A program made the position numbers and the translations under genes. This document shows positions 51,883 through 60,041 of a stretch of 64,000 nucleotides of DNA, one piece after another. The notes under the pieces are model-generated. The model made no database searches. It was not told the origin of the DNA and was given only the letters and a program-made list of their open reading frames with translations. The stretch's first letter is position 1. Each line of letters begins with the position of its first letter. The stretch comes from Pseudomonadota bacterium (lineage in GTDB: Bacteria > Pseudomonadota > Alphaproteobacteria > UBA8366), in NCBI GenBank assembly GCA_036339585.1, contig JAYZAS010000004.1, positions 444,773-508,772 on the forward strand, given 5' to 3'.

Positions 51883-52446
51883 TTAGCTCCACCGCAGGAC
51901 ATCAGTGAAAGCAGTTTCGCCAGTAGTTTTATCGTCAGGCAATTCGGCAGCTATACAATATTTTCCAGCGCTATAGATAAGTGCAGCCCCTTCCCGATAA
52001 CTCAAGCTTTCAACGCGGCCTATGAATAATAAATGATCTCCACTTTCGATAGTGCGTTCGGTAATGCATTCAAAAGCTGCCAAATGATCGTCAAGTATCG
52101 GGCATCCGACTTTACCGCGATGCCAAGTAATTCCATCAAATTTGTCCTGCGCACTTTGGGCAAATTGATTTGAAATTGAGCGTTGATGAGCACCTAACAC
52201 ATTAATTGCGAAGCGACCCGCAGATAGAAAACCCACTCGCGAGGGGGACTCATTTGTCAAACTCCAGAGCACAAGTGGTGGGTCTAGCGATAGAGCTGCA
52301 AAAGAGTTGGCCGTAAGTGCCTCATTGACACCTTCGACGGTAGTCGTAGTGACGACCGTGATCCCAGTTGCAAAGCGACCTAACGCATTTCGTAGCTCGC
52401 GTTGATCAATTTGGCCGGTTTCCGATGATGTAATTTTTTTGGCCAT
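51883..52446 (-). CDS. Flavin reductase (HpaC/HsaB-like)
   Basis: From ATG 52446 (MAKKITSSETG), with GAGG upstream, the 187-residue protein begins its fold at ELRNALGRFATGITVVTT. It shows NSFAALSLDPPLVLWSL, GRFAINVLGAHQ and the DHLLFIGRVESL strand. These are the split-barrel flavin reductases that supply reduced flavin to two-component monooxygenases. An acyl-CoA-dehydrogenase-fold monooxygenase candidate lies about 6.5 kb to the left and is a possible partner, though not adjacent. It converges on the MaoC-like gene. Confidence 0.9.
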   Translation of the reverse strand: MAKKITSSETGQIDQRELRNALGRFATGITVVTTTTVEGVNEALTANSFAALSLDPPLVLWSLTNESPSRVGFLSAGRFAINVLGAHQRSISNQFAQSAQDKFDGITWHRGKVGCPILDDHLAAFECITERTIESGDHLLFIGRVESLSYREGAALIYSAGKYCIAAELPDDKTTGETAFTDVLRWS

Positions 52447-52778
52447 TAACCTCGAATCCAATTACTTAATTCTCCAGACCAAACCAACACATTTGTCGGT
52501 TTGGCGCAATAATCAACCCGGATAGTACAGGTTAATTTGTATCAATCCTTTTAATGAATTTTGCCTTGAGAGAAACAACACCAAACAATGATTCATGATT
52601 TTACATAAGGAGACTCAACCAGCCATCATACACTTACAATGAAAAGTGAATAGTTTTCTAGCTATAAATTGACACAGCATTGAGCCGTGTCTTCACGGCA
52701 TTGGTTTAATCCGCTAATGTTTGGATCGATTTATTTTGTAAATTGGGGAGTATTCCCCTGACACCAAAGAAGAGGATG
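52447..52778. promoter_or_regulatory. Divergent intergenic region with hairpin
   Basis: These 332 bases separate the flavin reductase and the Gfo/Idh gene and must hold both promoters. A TTGACA lies at 52669-52674 without a convincing -10 partner at the right spacing. A perfect 6-bp hairpin GCCGTG-TCTT-CACGGC at 52684-52699 has no T-run and may be an operator. No small gene was seen. Confidence 0.4.
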
Positions 52779-53849
52779 ATGGATAAGAAAGAAATTGGGA
52801 TAGCGGTCGTCGGATCTGGCCGAATTGGGACCTTGCGGGCGAATTTGGCTGCGCGGCACCCTTCCGTGAATTTTTTGGCTTTGTCTGACCGAGATGAGAA
52901 CAAGGCAAAAATATTAGCACAGCAGACCGGCGCTGATCTTGTTTCATCTAAAAATTACGAGGTGATTTCAAATGAGAATGTAGACGCAGTTTTTGTCTCT
53001 ACTCCGGAACACGATCATACGGAAGCAGTCTTGCAAGCTTTGTCCTTTGGAAAGCCAGTATTTATAGAGAAGCCAATTGCATTGACGCTGAACGAAGCCA
53101 ATAAGATTATCGAGACGATTCAAAAATCTAAGACAGAAGTCGTTATTGGTTATTCGCGTCGGCATGATCGTCGGTGGATGATGGCAAAACAACAAATCGA
53201 GGACGGCCGCCTCGGGGAGGTGCTAGCTATCCAGCAGCGGGTTTATAACTCACGTGCCCAGATGCTTCAGATTTTAAAACGGTCGCCGGAGGCGACACCG
53301 GTGCTTGATGTTCTCACTTATTATGTCGACATGGCTTGTTGGTTTTTAGAGGGTATAAAGCCGGTCGAAGTGGTCGCACGCAGTCATGGCAAAGTATATC
53401 GCGAGCTTGGACACAACATCAATGAAGCAACTTGGGCAATCGTGACATTCGAAACTGGTTGCATCGTTAATCTTGGCATTTTTTACGCACTGCCATCCAA
53501 GTATCCCACCTTTGGGCAGAGCCCCAGATTTGAAGTTCTTGGAGATCAGGGCGTTATCCTGTTAGACGCGGATAATAAAGACAGTCTTCTTTATACTGAT
53601 AATGGTGCTGAGCATGCTTATGTGCCAGATCATAAAACGTCGATGCTCTTTATGCAGACTAATTCGTCTGGTGACTGGGCGCAGGGAGACTATTGGGGTC
53701 CTATTGCGAATGAAACTCGATCGTGGCTTGATCATTTGGTAACCGGCTGCTCTACACCTCATCCAACAGCGCTTGATGGGAGGCGCACACTCGAGGTTAC
53801 ACTGGCAATTGAGGAGTCGGCGCAAACCGGTAAATCAATCAAACTTTAG
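52779..53849 (+). CDS. Gfo/Idh/MocA family oxidoreductase
   Basis: From ATG 52779 (an ATG at 52776 is also possible; AAGAGG lies just upstream) the protein has 356 residues. It has the NAD-binding VVGSGRIGTLRANLA, the EKPIALTLNEA motif with the catalytic lysine, and the C-terminal domain with VLDVLTYYVDMACW. The family oxidises inositols, sugars or sugar acids. Inositol 2-dehydrogenase is a near relative, but no inositol cluster is present. It stands alone, with 665 non-coding bases after it. Confidence 0.9.
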   Translation: MDKKEIGIAVVGSGRIGTLRANLAARHPSVNFLALSDRDENKAKILAQQTGADLVSSKNYEVISNENVDAVFVSTPEHDHTEAVLQALSFGKPVFIEKPIALTLNEANKIIETIQKSKTEVVIGYSRRHDRRWMMAKQQIEDGRLGEVLAIQQRVYNSRAQMLQILKRSPEATPVLDVLTYYVDMACWFLEGIKPVEVVARSHGKVYRELGHNINEATWAIVTFETGCIVNLGIFYALPSKYPTFGQSPRFEVLGDQGVILLDADNKDSLLYTDNGAEHAYVPDHKTSMLFMQTNSSGDWAQGDYWGPIANETRSWLDHLVTGCSTPHPTALDGRRTLEVTLAIEESAQTGKSIKL

Positions 53850-54514
53850 AAGGTCTTGTTAAAGAGCACCGCATGGGCCTTTTCTAGCTCTCAACCTTAA
53901 TAACGGCATCCCATAAGCGCTATTTGCACCCTTCAATTGAAAAGTGTGGGTAGACTTTTTTGATGGTTGAAACTTTTGATCAACTTTAAATTTCCATTTG
54001 TAATTGAAGCTACTTGGTTCTGTTGTCTTCATTCAATCTGGTGACTTAGCATTCACTTTTATTTCTGTCCGTTAACGATCAAACAATATGCACCGATCGC
54101 TGTTCTCGTCTCTGTGTATGTGAAAGCGAAACACGTGTTTCTAAGAATTGCATCATAGACTTGTGTTATATGCAGGCCAAAATCTCGGTGACTAAAATCT
54201 GGTGTTTCAAATGCGCTGCCATCAAACTAGCTAAGCTTATCCTTGATCAAGGTAGATGGTTCTTATGAGCCATGAGCCTGCAAAAACAAAGTTTGCGCAA
54301 AGCCATTTGTAATAAACATCGCAAAGATTAGGCAGATTGTTGTAGGCAGAGCTCTCATGGGTATTGGTTTATGGGATTTTCAGTTTGCATAGAGGTCTGC
54401 CAACTTATTGGGGGTCAAAAGTCCACCGGTTGCTCAAACCTCCGGTAGTTCGGCACGAAACGTAACGACTTAATGTAAACACTTTTAGAACTGGAAGTAA
54501 GGATTGAAAATATT
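53850..54514. other. Long intergenic region, possible gene remnant
   Basis: This is the longest stretch without a clear gene, between the Gfo/Idh gene and the M24-like gene, which converge. The base pattern looks non-coding in all frames with frequent stops. The only notable piece is a short minus-strand ORF (54263-54358) with a signal-peptide-like start, described separately. No tRNA, terminator with a T-run, or repeat was seen. Confidence 0.5.
54263..54358 (-). CDS. Possible truncated secreted-protein start (31 residues)
   Basis: From ATG 54358 the ORF reads MRALPTTICLIFAMFITNGF then AQTLFLQAHGS and stops. The first 22 residues look like a signal peptide with a GFAQ-type cleavage site, but almost nothing follows. 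It could be a degraded gene start or a very short secreted peptide; no ribosome site is clear. Confidence 0.2.
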   Translation of the reverse strand: MRALPTTICLIFAMFITNGFAQTLFLQAHGS

Positions 54515-55699
54515 CTAATTAAGGTCCACACGCTTTATGCCTCTTGGGTATCTATGAACTGATGTGCAACCTTTGGCAGTTATCCTAACCATCTCACCAG
54601 TTTGAACTCCTGCTTTCTTGTCTTTGGTCACTACATTTGGCTGGACCACTAGGTACATCCCTTCTTTTAGCTCCATGTCAGGGATAGGAAAGATATTACG
54701 GCTCTGGGAGCCTAAGATAGGAGGCAGGTAGCCCCCACCAAACCCATGAACCAAATCGTCCCAAATAGTAAAGCCTCCATCCTCAATTACTGTTGCAGCT
54801 TCAATAATTTCCTCAGGCCGCGTACCCGGCTTTAGCATGGCACAAATATTGTCAAAGGCCTCCATAGCTACATCATGAAGGTCTTTGAAAAGTGGGGTGG
54901 CATCCGCGCCAACTGTTATCGTTCGTAAGATCTGGCCCGCATAACCCCAGTACTGAGCACTTAATTCAGTTGAAATTACAGCGCCTTTTTTGACCTTGCG
55001 ATTTGAAAGAAATTGGCGTGGCACACAATGGTCAGGATTATTCATATCGTTTATCATAAAATAGTGGGTCTGGCTGATTGCGCCATGCTTTACGAAAGAG
55101 CGCTCTACTAGGTCTCCGAGCTGGTATTCCGACATTCCAATTTGAAGGCCTTCTGGTATAGCCCCGATCCCTGCATCTGATAAAATAGCGCCAATTTTCA
55201 TCCAATTATGCTCTTCTTTACTTTTGATTAATCTCATTTGGGTGAAATCCTCGCCCATGTCGATCAAGCTACTAGTGTTGGCATTGAGCTGATTGTGTTG
55301 GTTGACAGTAAAATTCCCAATAATGCCAACTTTATTTGAAGCCCCACCTCTTTTTCTTAACTCGTCCAATGCTGAACCTAGAGCCGAAACGCCTCCCCAA
55401 CGAACATCTGTGAGCCTTGCAATCATCTGTGCCATTGGTAGATGATTAAAGTGGTTAACAAATAGTACTGGCTTTTCATCTAGCATCATAAGAAGCACTG
55501 CATCATGAGTGGTATGCCAGCCCGTAAAATATGGGATTGCTGGGCCAATACGGAGGAATCCGCGAATTAGCGCAAATGAGACCTCCCTCTCTGCCATTTT
55601 TTGTTCAAAAACAGATCTCCTACGTAAAAGTTCTGTATCACTGAACCTTGGGTAGTCCTGGGTGGTTATGTGCTGCAAATCTTGTAAAAATTTCACCAT
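54515..55699 (-). CDS. M24 (creatinase/aminopeptidase P)-like protein, metal ligands altered
   Basis: From ATG 55699 (MVKFLQDLQHI) the protein has 394 residues: a creatinase N-terminal domain (about 15-165) and a pita-bread C-terminal domain (about 170-390). Compared with the five M24 metal ligands, I see the first Asp replaced by Glu (ISTELSAQYWGY), the second by Gln (AGQILRT), His kept (VHGFGGGY), Glu replaced by Gln (LVVQPNV) and the last Glu kept (QTGEMVR). It is probably not a metallopeptidase and may be a creatinase-type, metal-free hydrolase or lyase. It faces the epimerase gene. Confidence 0.82.
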   Translation of the reverse strand: MVKFLQDLQHITTQDYPRFSDTELLRRRSVFEQKMAEREVSFALIRGFLRIGPAIPYFTGWHTTHDAVLLMMLDEKPVLFVNHFNHLPMAQMIARLTDVRWGGVSALGSALDELRKRGGASNKVGIIGNFTVNQHNQLNANTSSLIDMGEDFTQMRLIKSKEEHNWMKIGAILSDAGIGAIPEGLQIGMSEYQLGDLVERSFVKHGAISQTHYFMINDMNNPDHCVPRQFLSNRKVKKGAVISTELSAQYWGYAGQILRTITVGADATPLFKDLHDVAMEAFDNICAMLKPGTRPEEIIEAATVIEDGGFTIWDDLVHGFGGGYLPPILGSQSRNIFPIPDMELKEGMYLVVQPNVVTKDKKAGVQTGEMVRITAKGCTSVHRYPRGIKRVDLN

Positions 55700-55857
55700 A
55701 ATGCCGGCCTTTTGTTGAAAATTTCGAGATTTTCTCCATTCCAATGTGCGGTTAGGTATTTAATAATTCTCGGCACAGTTGTCGTTTGTGCCTATCCTGG
55801 TGTATGCCAAACTTATAAAGGTTTGGTTACTTTATAATTTTGTAAGAGCAGACGAAA

Positions 55858-56292
55858 ATGGTCAATACAGAACAAAATGAAGATGCACCGATACCAGTAA
55901 ACGGTTTCGACCACGTAGCCATTGCTGTACCCGATTTGGAGATTGCGATGAAGTTCTATGAGGGAAAATTTGGCTGTGAAACCTCAAAACCATTTATCGT
56001 AGGGACGCAGAACATTCGCATGGCCTATGTATATTTAGGCAATGCAAAACTAGAGCTTATGGAACCTCTGGGCGAAGGATCTCCGATTTCTAAATTTTTA
56101 GAACGCAATCCTCAGGGAGGTATTCACCATATATGCCTAAAAGTGCCTGACGTTGCGGCAGCTGCCGAGGGTGCATCTCAAGTAGGGATACGGAGACTTG
56201 GAGCCGATAAACTGTCTAAAGGACACGAGGGACAGGATTTGTTTTTTATGCACCCTAAAGATACCCTAGGAACTTTAATTGAGATCGAATAA
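55858..56292 (+). CDS. Methylmalonyl-CoA epimerase-like glyoxalase-fold protein
   Basis: The 144-residue VOC protein shows GFDHVAIAVPDLEIAMKFYEGKFG, AKLELMEPLGEGSPISKFL, GGIHHICLKVPDV and a C-terminal GTLIEIE. These match the metal ligands and layout of methylmalonyl-CoA epimerase. It heads a plus-strand run with a crotonase and CoA-transferases rather than with methylmalonyl-CoA mutase, so it may epimerise another 2-methyl or substituted acyl-CoA. Confidence 0.87.
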   Translation: MVNTEQNEDAPIPVNGFDHVAIAVPDLEIAMKFYEGKFGCETSKPFIVGTQNIRMAYVYLGNAKLELMEPLGEGSPISKFLERNPQGGIHHICLKVPDVAAAAEGASQVGIRRLGADKLSKGHEGQDLFFMHPKDTLGTLIEIE

Positions 56293-56332
56293 AAACTTTT
56301 ATTTTCATCATACAGACATGGAGATTTGAGAT

Positions 56333-57202
56333 ATGGGCGAAGACGCAAAGTTCAAAGAAATAATATATGAAGTTAAAGATGGAGTTGCATGGATCACTAT
56401 TAATAGGCCAGAAGTGCAGAATGCTTTCCGAGAGCAAACTCTAGATGAGTTGATAGACGCTTTTCAATCAACACGCCACGACCCAACTATTGCTGTTGCT
56501 GTTGTGACTGGTGCCGGTGACACAGCGTTTTCAGCAGGCGGTGATTTTCACGCTATGATGCGATTGAATTGGCAGAATGCTGCCCAGTGGAATGATCGTA
56601 TGCTCGGATGCGCTATGGCAATTCGCGGGCTGCATATTCCTGTGATAGCCATGATTAATGGCTGGTGCATGGGAGGTGGCCACGAGCTAGCACTTTGGTG
56701 TGACTTAGCAATAGCGTCGGATGATGCAACTCTTGGTCAAACTGGCGCTCGTGTGGGGGCCTGTCCAACAGTAGGTGCGACCCAATATATTCCGCGCCTA
56801 ATTGGAGAACGCCTTGCGCGGGATATGATTTTTGGCTGCCGTACTTTTAAAGGACCAGAAGCCGAAGCAGTTGGTTTAATAAATCGTTCAGTGCCAAAGG
56901 ACAAATTACGTCAGACTGTTGAGGAATATTGTGAGCGCATAAAGGGCTATAGTGCGCAAACTATAAGGCAGACAAAGCGATCCCTGAATTTTGAATCCGA
57001 CCAACTATATGCTTCATGGCAACATGGTATGGAGCTCTTAGCCCACGTTTGGGGTTCGGAAGAAAGCCTAGAAGGCATGAATGCGTTTATGGAAAAAAGA
57101 AAGCCTGATTTTGGTAAGTTCCGCCAGCGTAACAAAGACGTTATGGACAACTACCTTGAGGGTCTCGCCAATGACGAAAATATGCGCCCGCCGAAGGAGT
57201 AA
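56333..57202 (+). CDS. Enoyl-CoA hydratase/isomerase (crotonase) family protein
   Basis: The 289-residue protein has a GAGDTAFSAGGDF oxyanion-hole block and MINGWCMGGGHELALWCDLAIA, with GARVGACPTVGATQYIPRLIG and a C-terminal helical segment. The overall pattern is close to the MenB/BadI branch (1,4-dihydroxynaphthoyl-CoA synthase and ketocyclohexanecarboxyl-CoA hydrolase), which form or open rings, but this is by resemblance only. It is followed by a CaiB-type gene six bases away. GGAG precedes the ATG. Confidence 0.87.
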   Translation: MGEDAKFKEIIYEVKDGVAWITINRPEVQNAFREQTLDELIDAFQSTRHDPTIAVAVVTGAGDTAFSAGGDFHAMMRLNWQNAAQWNDRMLGCAMAIRGLHIPVIAMINGWCMGGGHELALWCDLAIASDDATLGQTGARVGACPTVGATQYIPRLIGERLARDMIFGCRTFKGPEAEAVGLINRSVPKDKLRQTVEEYCERIKGYSAQTIRQTKRSLNFESDQLYASWQHGMELLAHVWGSEESLEGMNAFMEKRKPDFGKFRQRNKDVMDNYLEGLANDENMRPPKE

Positions 57203-57207
57203 AGGCG

Positions 57208-58413
57208 ATGGCAGGTAATTTTGTTGAAAGACCACTGACGGGCCTCCGAGTTATTGACATGACACGGATCCTTGCTGGGCCTTTTTGCACCATGAATCTT
57301 GGTGATATGGGGGCTGAGATTATAAAAATAGAACAACTCGGTAAGGGCGATGACACGCGCGCATGGGGTCCACCATTTGCGGGCTCGGAGGCAGCATATT
57401 TTCTCGGTATAAATCGCAACAAGAAAAGTATTACGCTAAATTTAAAGGATCCTCGCGGGCTTGAAATTTTAAAGACGCTTATACAGGGCGCTGATGTGCT
57501 GATTGAGAATTTTAAGGTGGGCACGCTGGAGAAATGGGGTCTGACTCGTAATTGGATGGAGGAAAATGCTTCGCAAGTAATTCATACCCAGATCACGGGG
57601 TACGGTGAGAAGGGGCCAAAGGCAGGTATGCCGGGTTATGATTTTCTTTTGCAGGCAGAATCTGGACTGATGGCGATCACTGGTGAGGAAAATGGTTCTT
57701 CGATGAAACTCGGTGTAGCTATCGTTGATGTATGCACCGGCATGTATGCGGCGATGAGCATTTTGGGTGCGCTAAATGCACGGGCACGCACCGGCAAAGG
57801 TCAGAAAACCTCCATTACACTCTACGATACAGCACTCTCTGTGCTGGTGAACGTGGCGTCGAACTACCTCATTAGTGGTGAGAGGGCGGGGCGCTATGGC
57901 AATGGCCATCCTAATATCGTGCCCTACCGAGATTTCCGGTGTGGCGAGGGTGAGATAGCACTTGCCGTCGGCAACGATACTCAATTTGCTAAGCTCGCTA
58001 GGCTTGTGGGGCACCCGGAGTGGAGTGATGATGAGCGCTATCAAACTAATCCAAACCGAGTTTCCAACCGCCTAGAAGTGGACACCATGGTAAGTGAGGC
58101 TCTTAGATTGAGGAGTGCAGGCGAGTGGATTGCGCTTTTTGAGGAAGAAGGTATTCCCTGCAGCGTAGTTAATTCAGTAGGCGATGCGCTCGAGAGCGAG
58201 CAGACCAGGGCTAACAATATGATCGAGGAGATCGTTCACCCGACTGCCGGTCTTATTCGCATGCTTGGCATCCCCTATCGCTTCTCTGACACGCCGGCTG
58301 GCATTTCTAAGCCGCCTCCAGAACTTGGCGCCGACAACGAAGCGGTACTGTTCAAACTGGCCGGTGTTACTGCCTGTGAATTGGATACACTCAAGAAAGA
58401 CGGTGTAATATAG
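57208..58413 (+). CDS. CaiB/BaiF (class III) CoA-transferase 2
   Basis: The 401-residue enzyme shows GLRVIDMTRILAGPFCTMN, MGAEIIKIEQLGKG, NRNKKSITLNLKD, and the catalytic-Asp block AIVDVCTGMYAAM. It is a second, distinct copy of the family represented at 49553. Its stop touches the next start (TAGATG), joining it to a class I CoA-transferase pair. Bases here look more GC-rich than in the neighbours; a sample line at 57901 has 33 G+C of 60. Confidence 0.92.
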   Translation: MAGNFVERPLTGLRVIDMTRILAGPFCTMNLGDMGAEIIKIEQLGKGDDTRAWGPPFAGSEAAYFLGINRNKKSITLNLKDPRGLEILKTLIQGADVLIENFKVGTLEKWGLTRNWMEENASQVIHTQITGYGEKGPKAGMPGYDFLLQAESGLMAITGEENGSSMKLGVAIVDVCTGMYAAMSILGALNARARTGKGQKTSITLYDTALSVLVNVASNYLISGERAGRYGNGHPNIVPYRDFRCGEGEIALAVGNDTQFAKLARLVGHPEWSDDERYQTNPNRVSNRLEVDTMVSEALRLRSAGEWIALFEEEGIPCSVVNSVGDALESEQTRANNMIEEIVHPTAGLIRMLGIPYRFSDTPAGISKPPPELGADNEAVLFKLAGVTACELDTLKKDGVI

Positions 58414-59304
58414 ATGATCGATAAATCCGCTGGGATTAGTGCGCTCGTCGAGGAGCATATTAAAGACGGCGATACTATCTTTATAGGCGGTTTTGGCCAT
58501 TGTGTGCCCTTTGCGCTGGGCTTTGAAATTATTCGACAGGGGAAGAAGAATCTGACCCTCTGCCGCTCCGGTACTGATATCTTGTTTGATATTTTGATCG
58601 GCGCCGGCGTTACTTCGAAAGTGGTATTCGGTTATCTCGGCAATCCTGGTATTGGAATAGGGCACGCCTTTCGTCGCGCCGTCGAGGCAGGCACGCTTGC
58701 TTATGAAGACTGGACAAATATGGCAATGATCCTGAGGCTTGAGGCGGCTCGCCAAGGGGTACCCTTTCTGCCGTCGCGCATTCTTCAGCTCGGCGATATA
58801 GCTGGCGCGTCTATTGATGTGAGGACGGTCAATTGCCCGTATACCGGCGAGAAACTTGCTTGTATCCCGGCACTTAAGCCCGACGTTGCGTTGGTTCATG
58901 CTCAGCAAGCAGACAAGGCCGGCAATATTCAGATGATTGGTGTTGATGGTGACACGGTTACCGGAGCGATGGCTTCAGTTAAAATTCTCGTGACGGTAGA
59001 ACAGTTTGTTGAGACCGCGGAAGTTGAAAAAATGCCGGAAGTGACTCGTATACCCGGATACCGCACGACTGGTGTGGCGAAGCAAGCTTGGGGGGCCTAT
59101 CCTTCCTATGTTGAAGGGGCTTACGGCCGTGACGATGATCATTTCCGTGCGTATGACCGTGAGGCTCGGATGGAAAAAGGTCTGGCCGATTATATTAGGC
59201 GCTATGTCTATAACTGCGCCGATCATGCGGCTTATATCGAGACGGTCGGCAAGAAACGGCTCGCTGAGCTAAGGGCACAATCGAGCAGTAGGAAAATCGC
59301 ATGA
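58414..59304 (+). CDS. Class I CoA-transferase alpha subunit (glutaconate/IpdA-like)
   Basis: The 296-residue protein shows the alpha-subunit fold: DGDTIFIGGFGHCVPFALG, KNLTLCRSGTD, GYLGNPGIGIGHAFRRAVEAG, and the IPALKPDVALVHAQQADKAGN glycine-rich block. Relatives are glutaconate CoA-transferase A and IpdA of steroid ring degradation, a hydrolase. The ATG follows the CaiB-type stop directly and the gene ends overlapping the beta subunit by four bases. Which branch it belongs to is not decidable by eye. Confidence 0.88.
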   Translation: MIDKSAGISALVEEHIKDGDTIFIGGFGHCVPFALGFEIIRQGKKNLTLCRSGTDILFDILIGAGVTSKVVFGYLGNPGIGIGHAFRRAVEAGTLAYEDWTNMAMILRLEAARQGVPFLPSRILQLGDIAGASIDVRTVNCPYTGEKLACIPALKPDVALVHAQQADKAGNIQMIGVDGDTVTGAMASVKILVTVEQFVETAEVEKMPEVTRIPGYRTTGVAKQAWGAYPSYVEGAYGRDDDHFRAYDREARMEKGLADYIRRYVYNCADHAAYIETVGKKRLAELRAQSSSRKIA

Positions 59305-60038
59305 ACGATCTCCCCGTAGCCATCAGACTGGCACTTGCTGCTGCGCGAGAACTTGTAGATGGCGAGATCTGTTTCGTTGGGATTGGTAATCCGTCCGATG
59401 CTGCTTTGCTCGCTAAGCACAGTCACGCCCCGGAGATGACCCTGATCTACGAATCCGGCGTTGTCGACTCCGACCCGATTTCGAAACCGCCACTTTCCAC
59501 TGGGAGCCCATCAGTTTCTCAAGGAGCCAAGATGATTGCTGATGGACTTGCAGTTTTCTCTGAATTACAAGCTGGTCGCATCGACGTGGGGCTGTTGTCG
59601 GCTGCACAGGTCGACCCGTGCGGAAATCTTAATAGTACGGTGATCGGCTCATATCACAGCCCGAAGATTCGCATGGTCGGGTCAGGAGGTGCGCATGATA
59701 TTGCCTGTCTTGTGAATCGGCTCGTTATTCTGATGCCGCATGACCCGAGGAGGTTTAAAGAAAAAGTAGACTTTATTACTAGTCCTGGCTTGTCAGACTT
59801 GCGTTCTGGCCTGAAGCTACCCCCGGGGCCGGTTTCGCTAATCACCGAGAGGGCTAGATTCTCTTTTGAAAGTGGCACGGCAGCGCTCTCTGCAATTATG
59901 CCGGGTTACGGTGAAGAAGACGCGGTCGAGGGCCTATCGTGGGAAGTAAAAAAAACACCGGACTTTAAGTTGATAAAAAAATTTGGAAATAAAGAGCTGG
60001 TAGCGGCAAGATCGTGCCTTAAGTATCTCTGCAAGTAA
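59301..60038 (+). CDS. Class I CoA-transferase beta subunit (glutaconate/IpdB-like)
   Basis: The 245-residue protein shows CFVGIGNPSDAALLAK, TLIYESGVVDSDP, VGLLSAAQVDPCGNLNST and MVGSGGAHDIACLVNR. The Glu at residue 51 within YESG corresponds to the catalytic glutamate position of class I CoA-transferases, so a real transferase reaction is possible. It is coupled to the alpha subunit by an ATGA overlap and ends a plus-strand run, converging on an alpha/beta hydrolase. Confidence 0.88.
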   Translation: MNDLPVAIRLALAAARELVDGEICFVGIGNPSDAALLAKHSHAPEMTLIYESGVVDSDPISKPPLSTGSPSVSQGAKMIADGLAVFSELQAGRIDVGLLSAAQVDPCGNLNSTVIGSYHSPKIRMVGSGGAHDIACLVNRLVILMPHDPRRFKEKVDFITSPGLSDLRSGLKLPPGPVSLITERARFSFESGTAALSAIMPGYGEEDAVEGLSWEVKKTPDFKLIKKFGNKELVAARSCLKYLCK

Positions 60039-60041
60039 TTT

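Noticed and set aside
52684-52699. GCCGTG-TCTT-CACGGC hairpin as a terminator
   Set aside because: No T-run follows on either strand and it lies in a divergent promoter region.
54515-55699. M24-like gene as the DMSP lyase DddP
   Set aside because: DddP relies on the M24 metal ligands, three of which are substituted here, and no DMSP genes are nearby.
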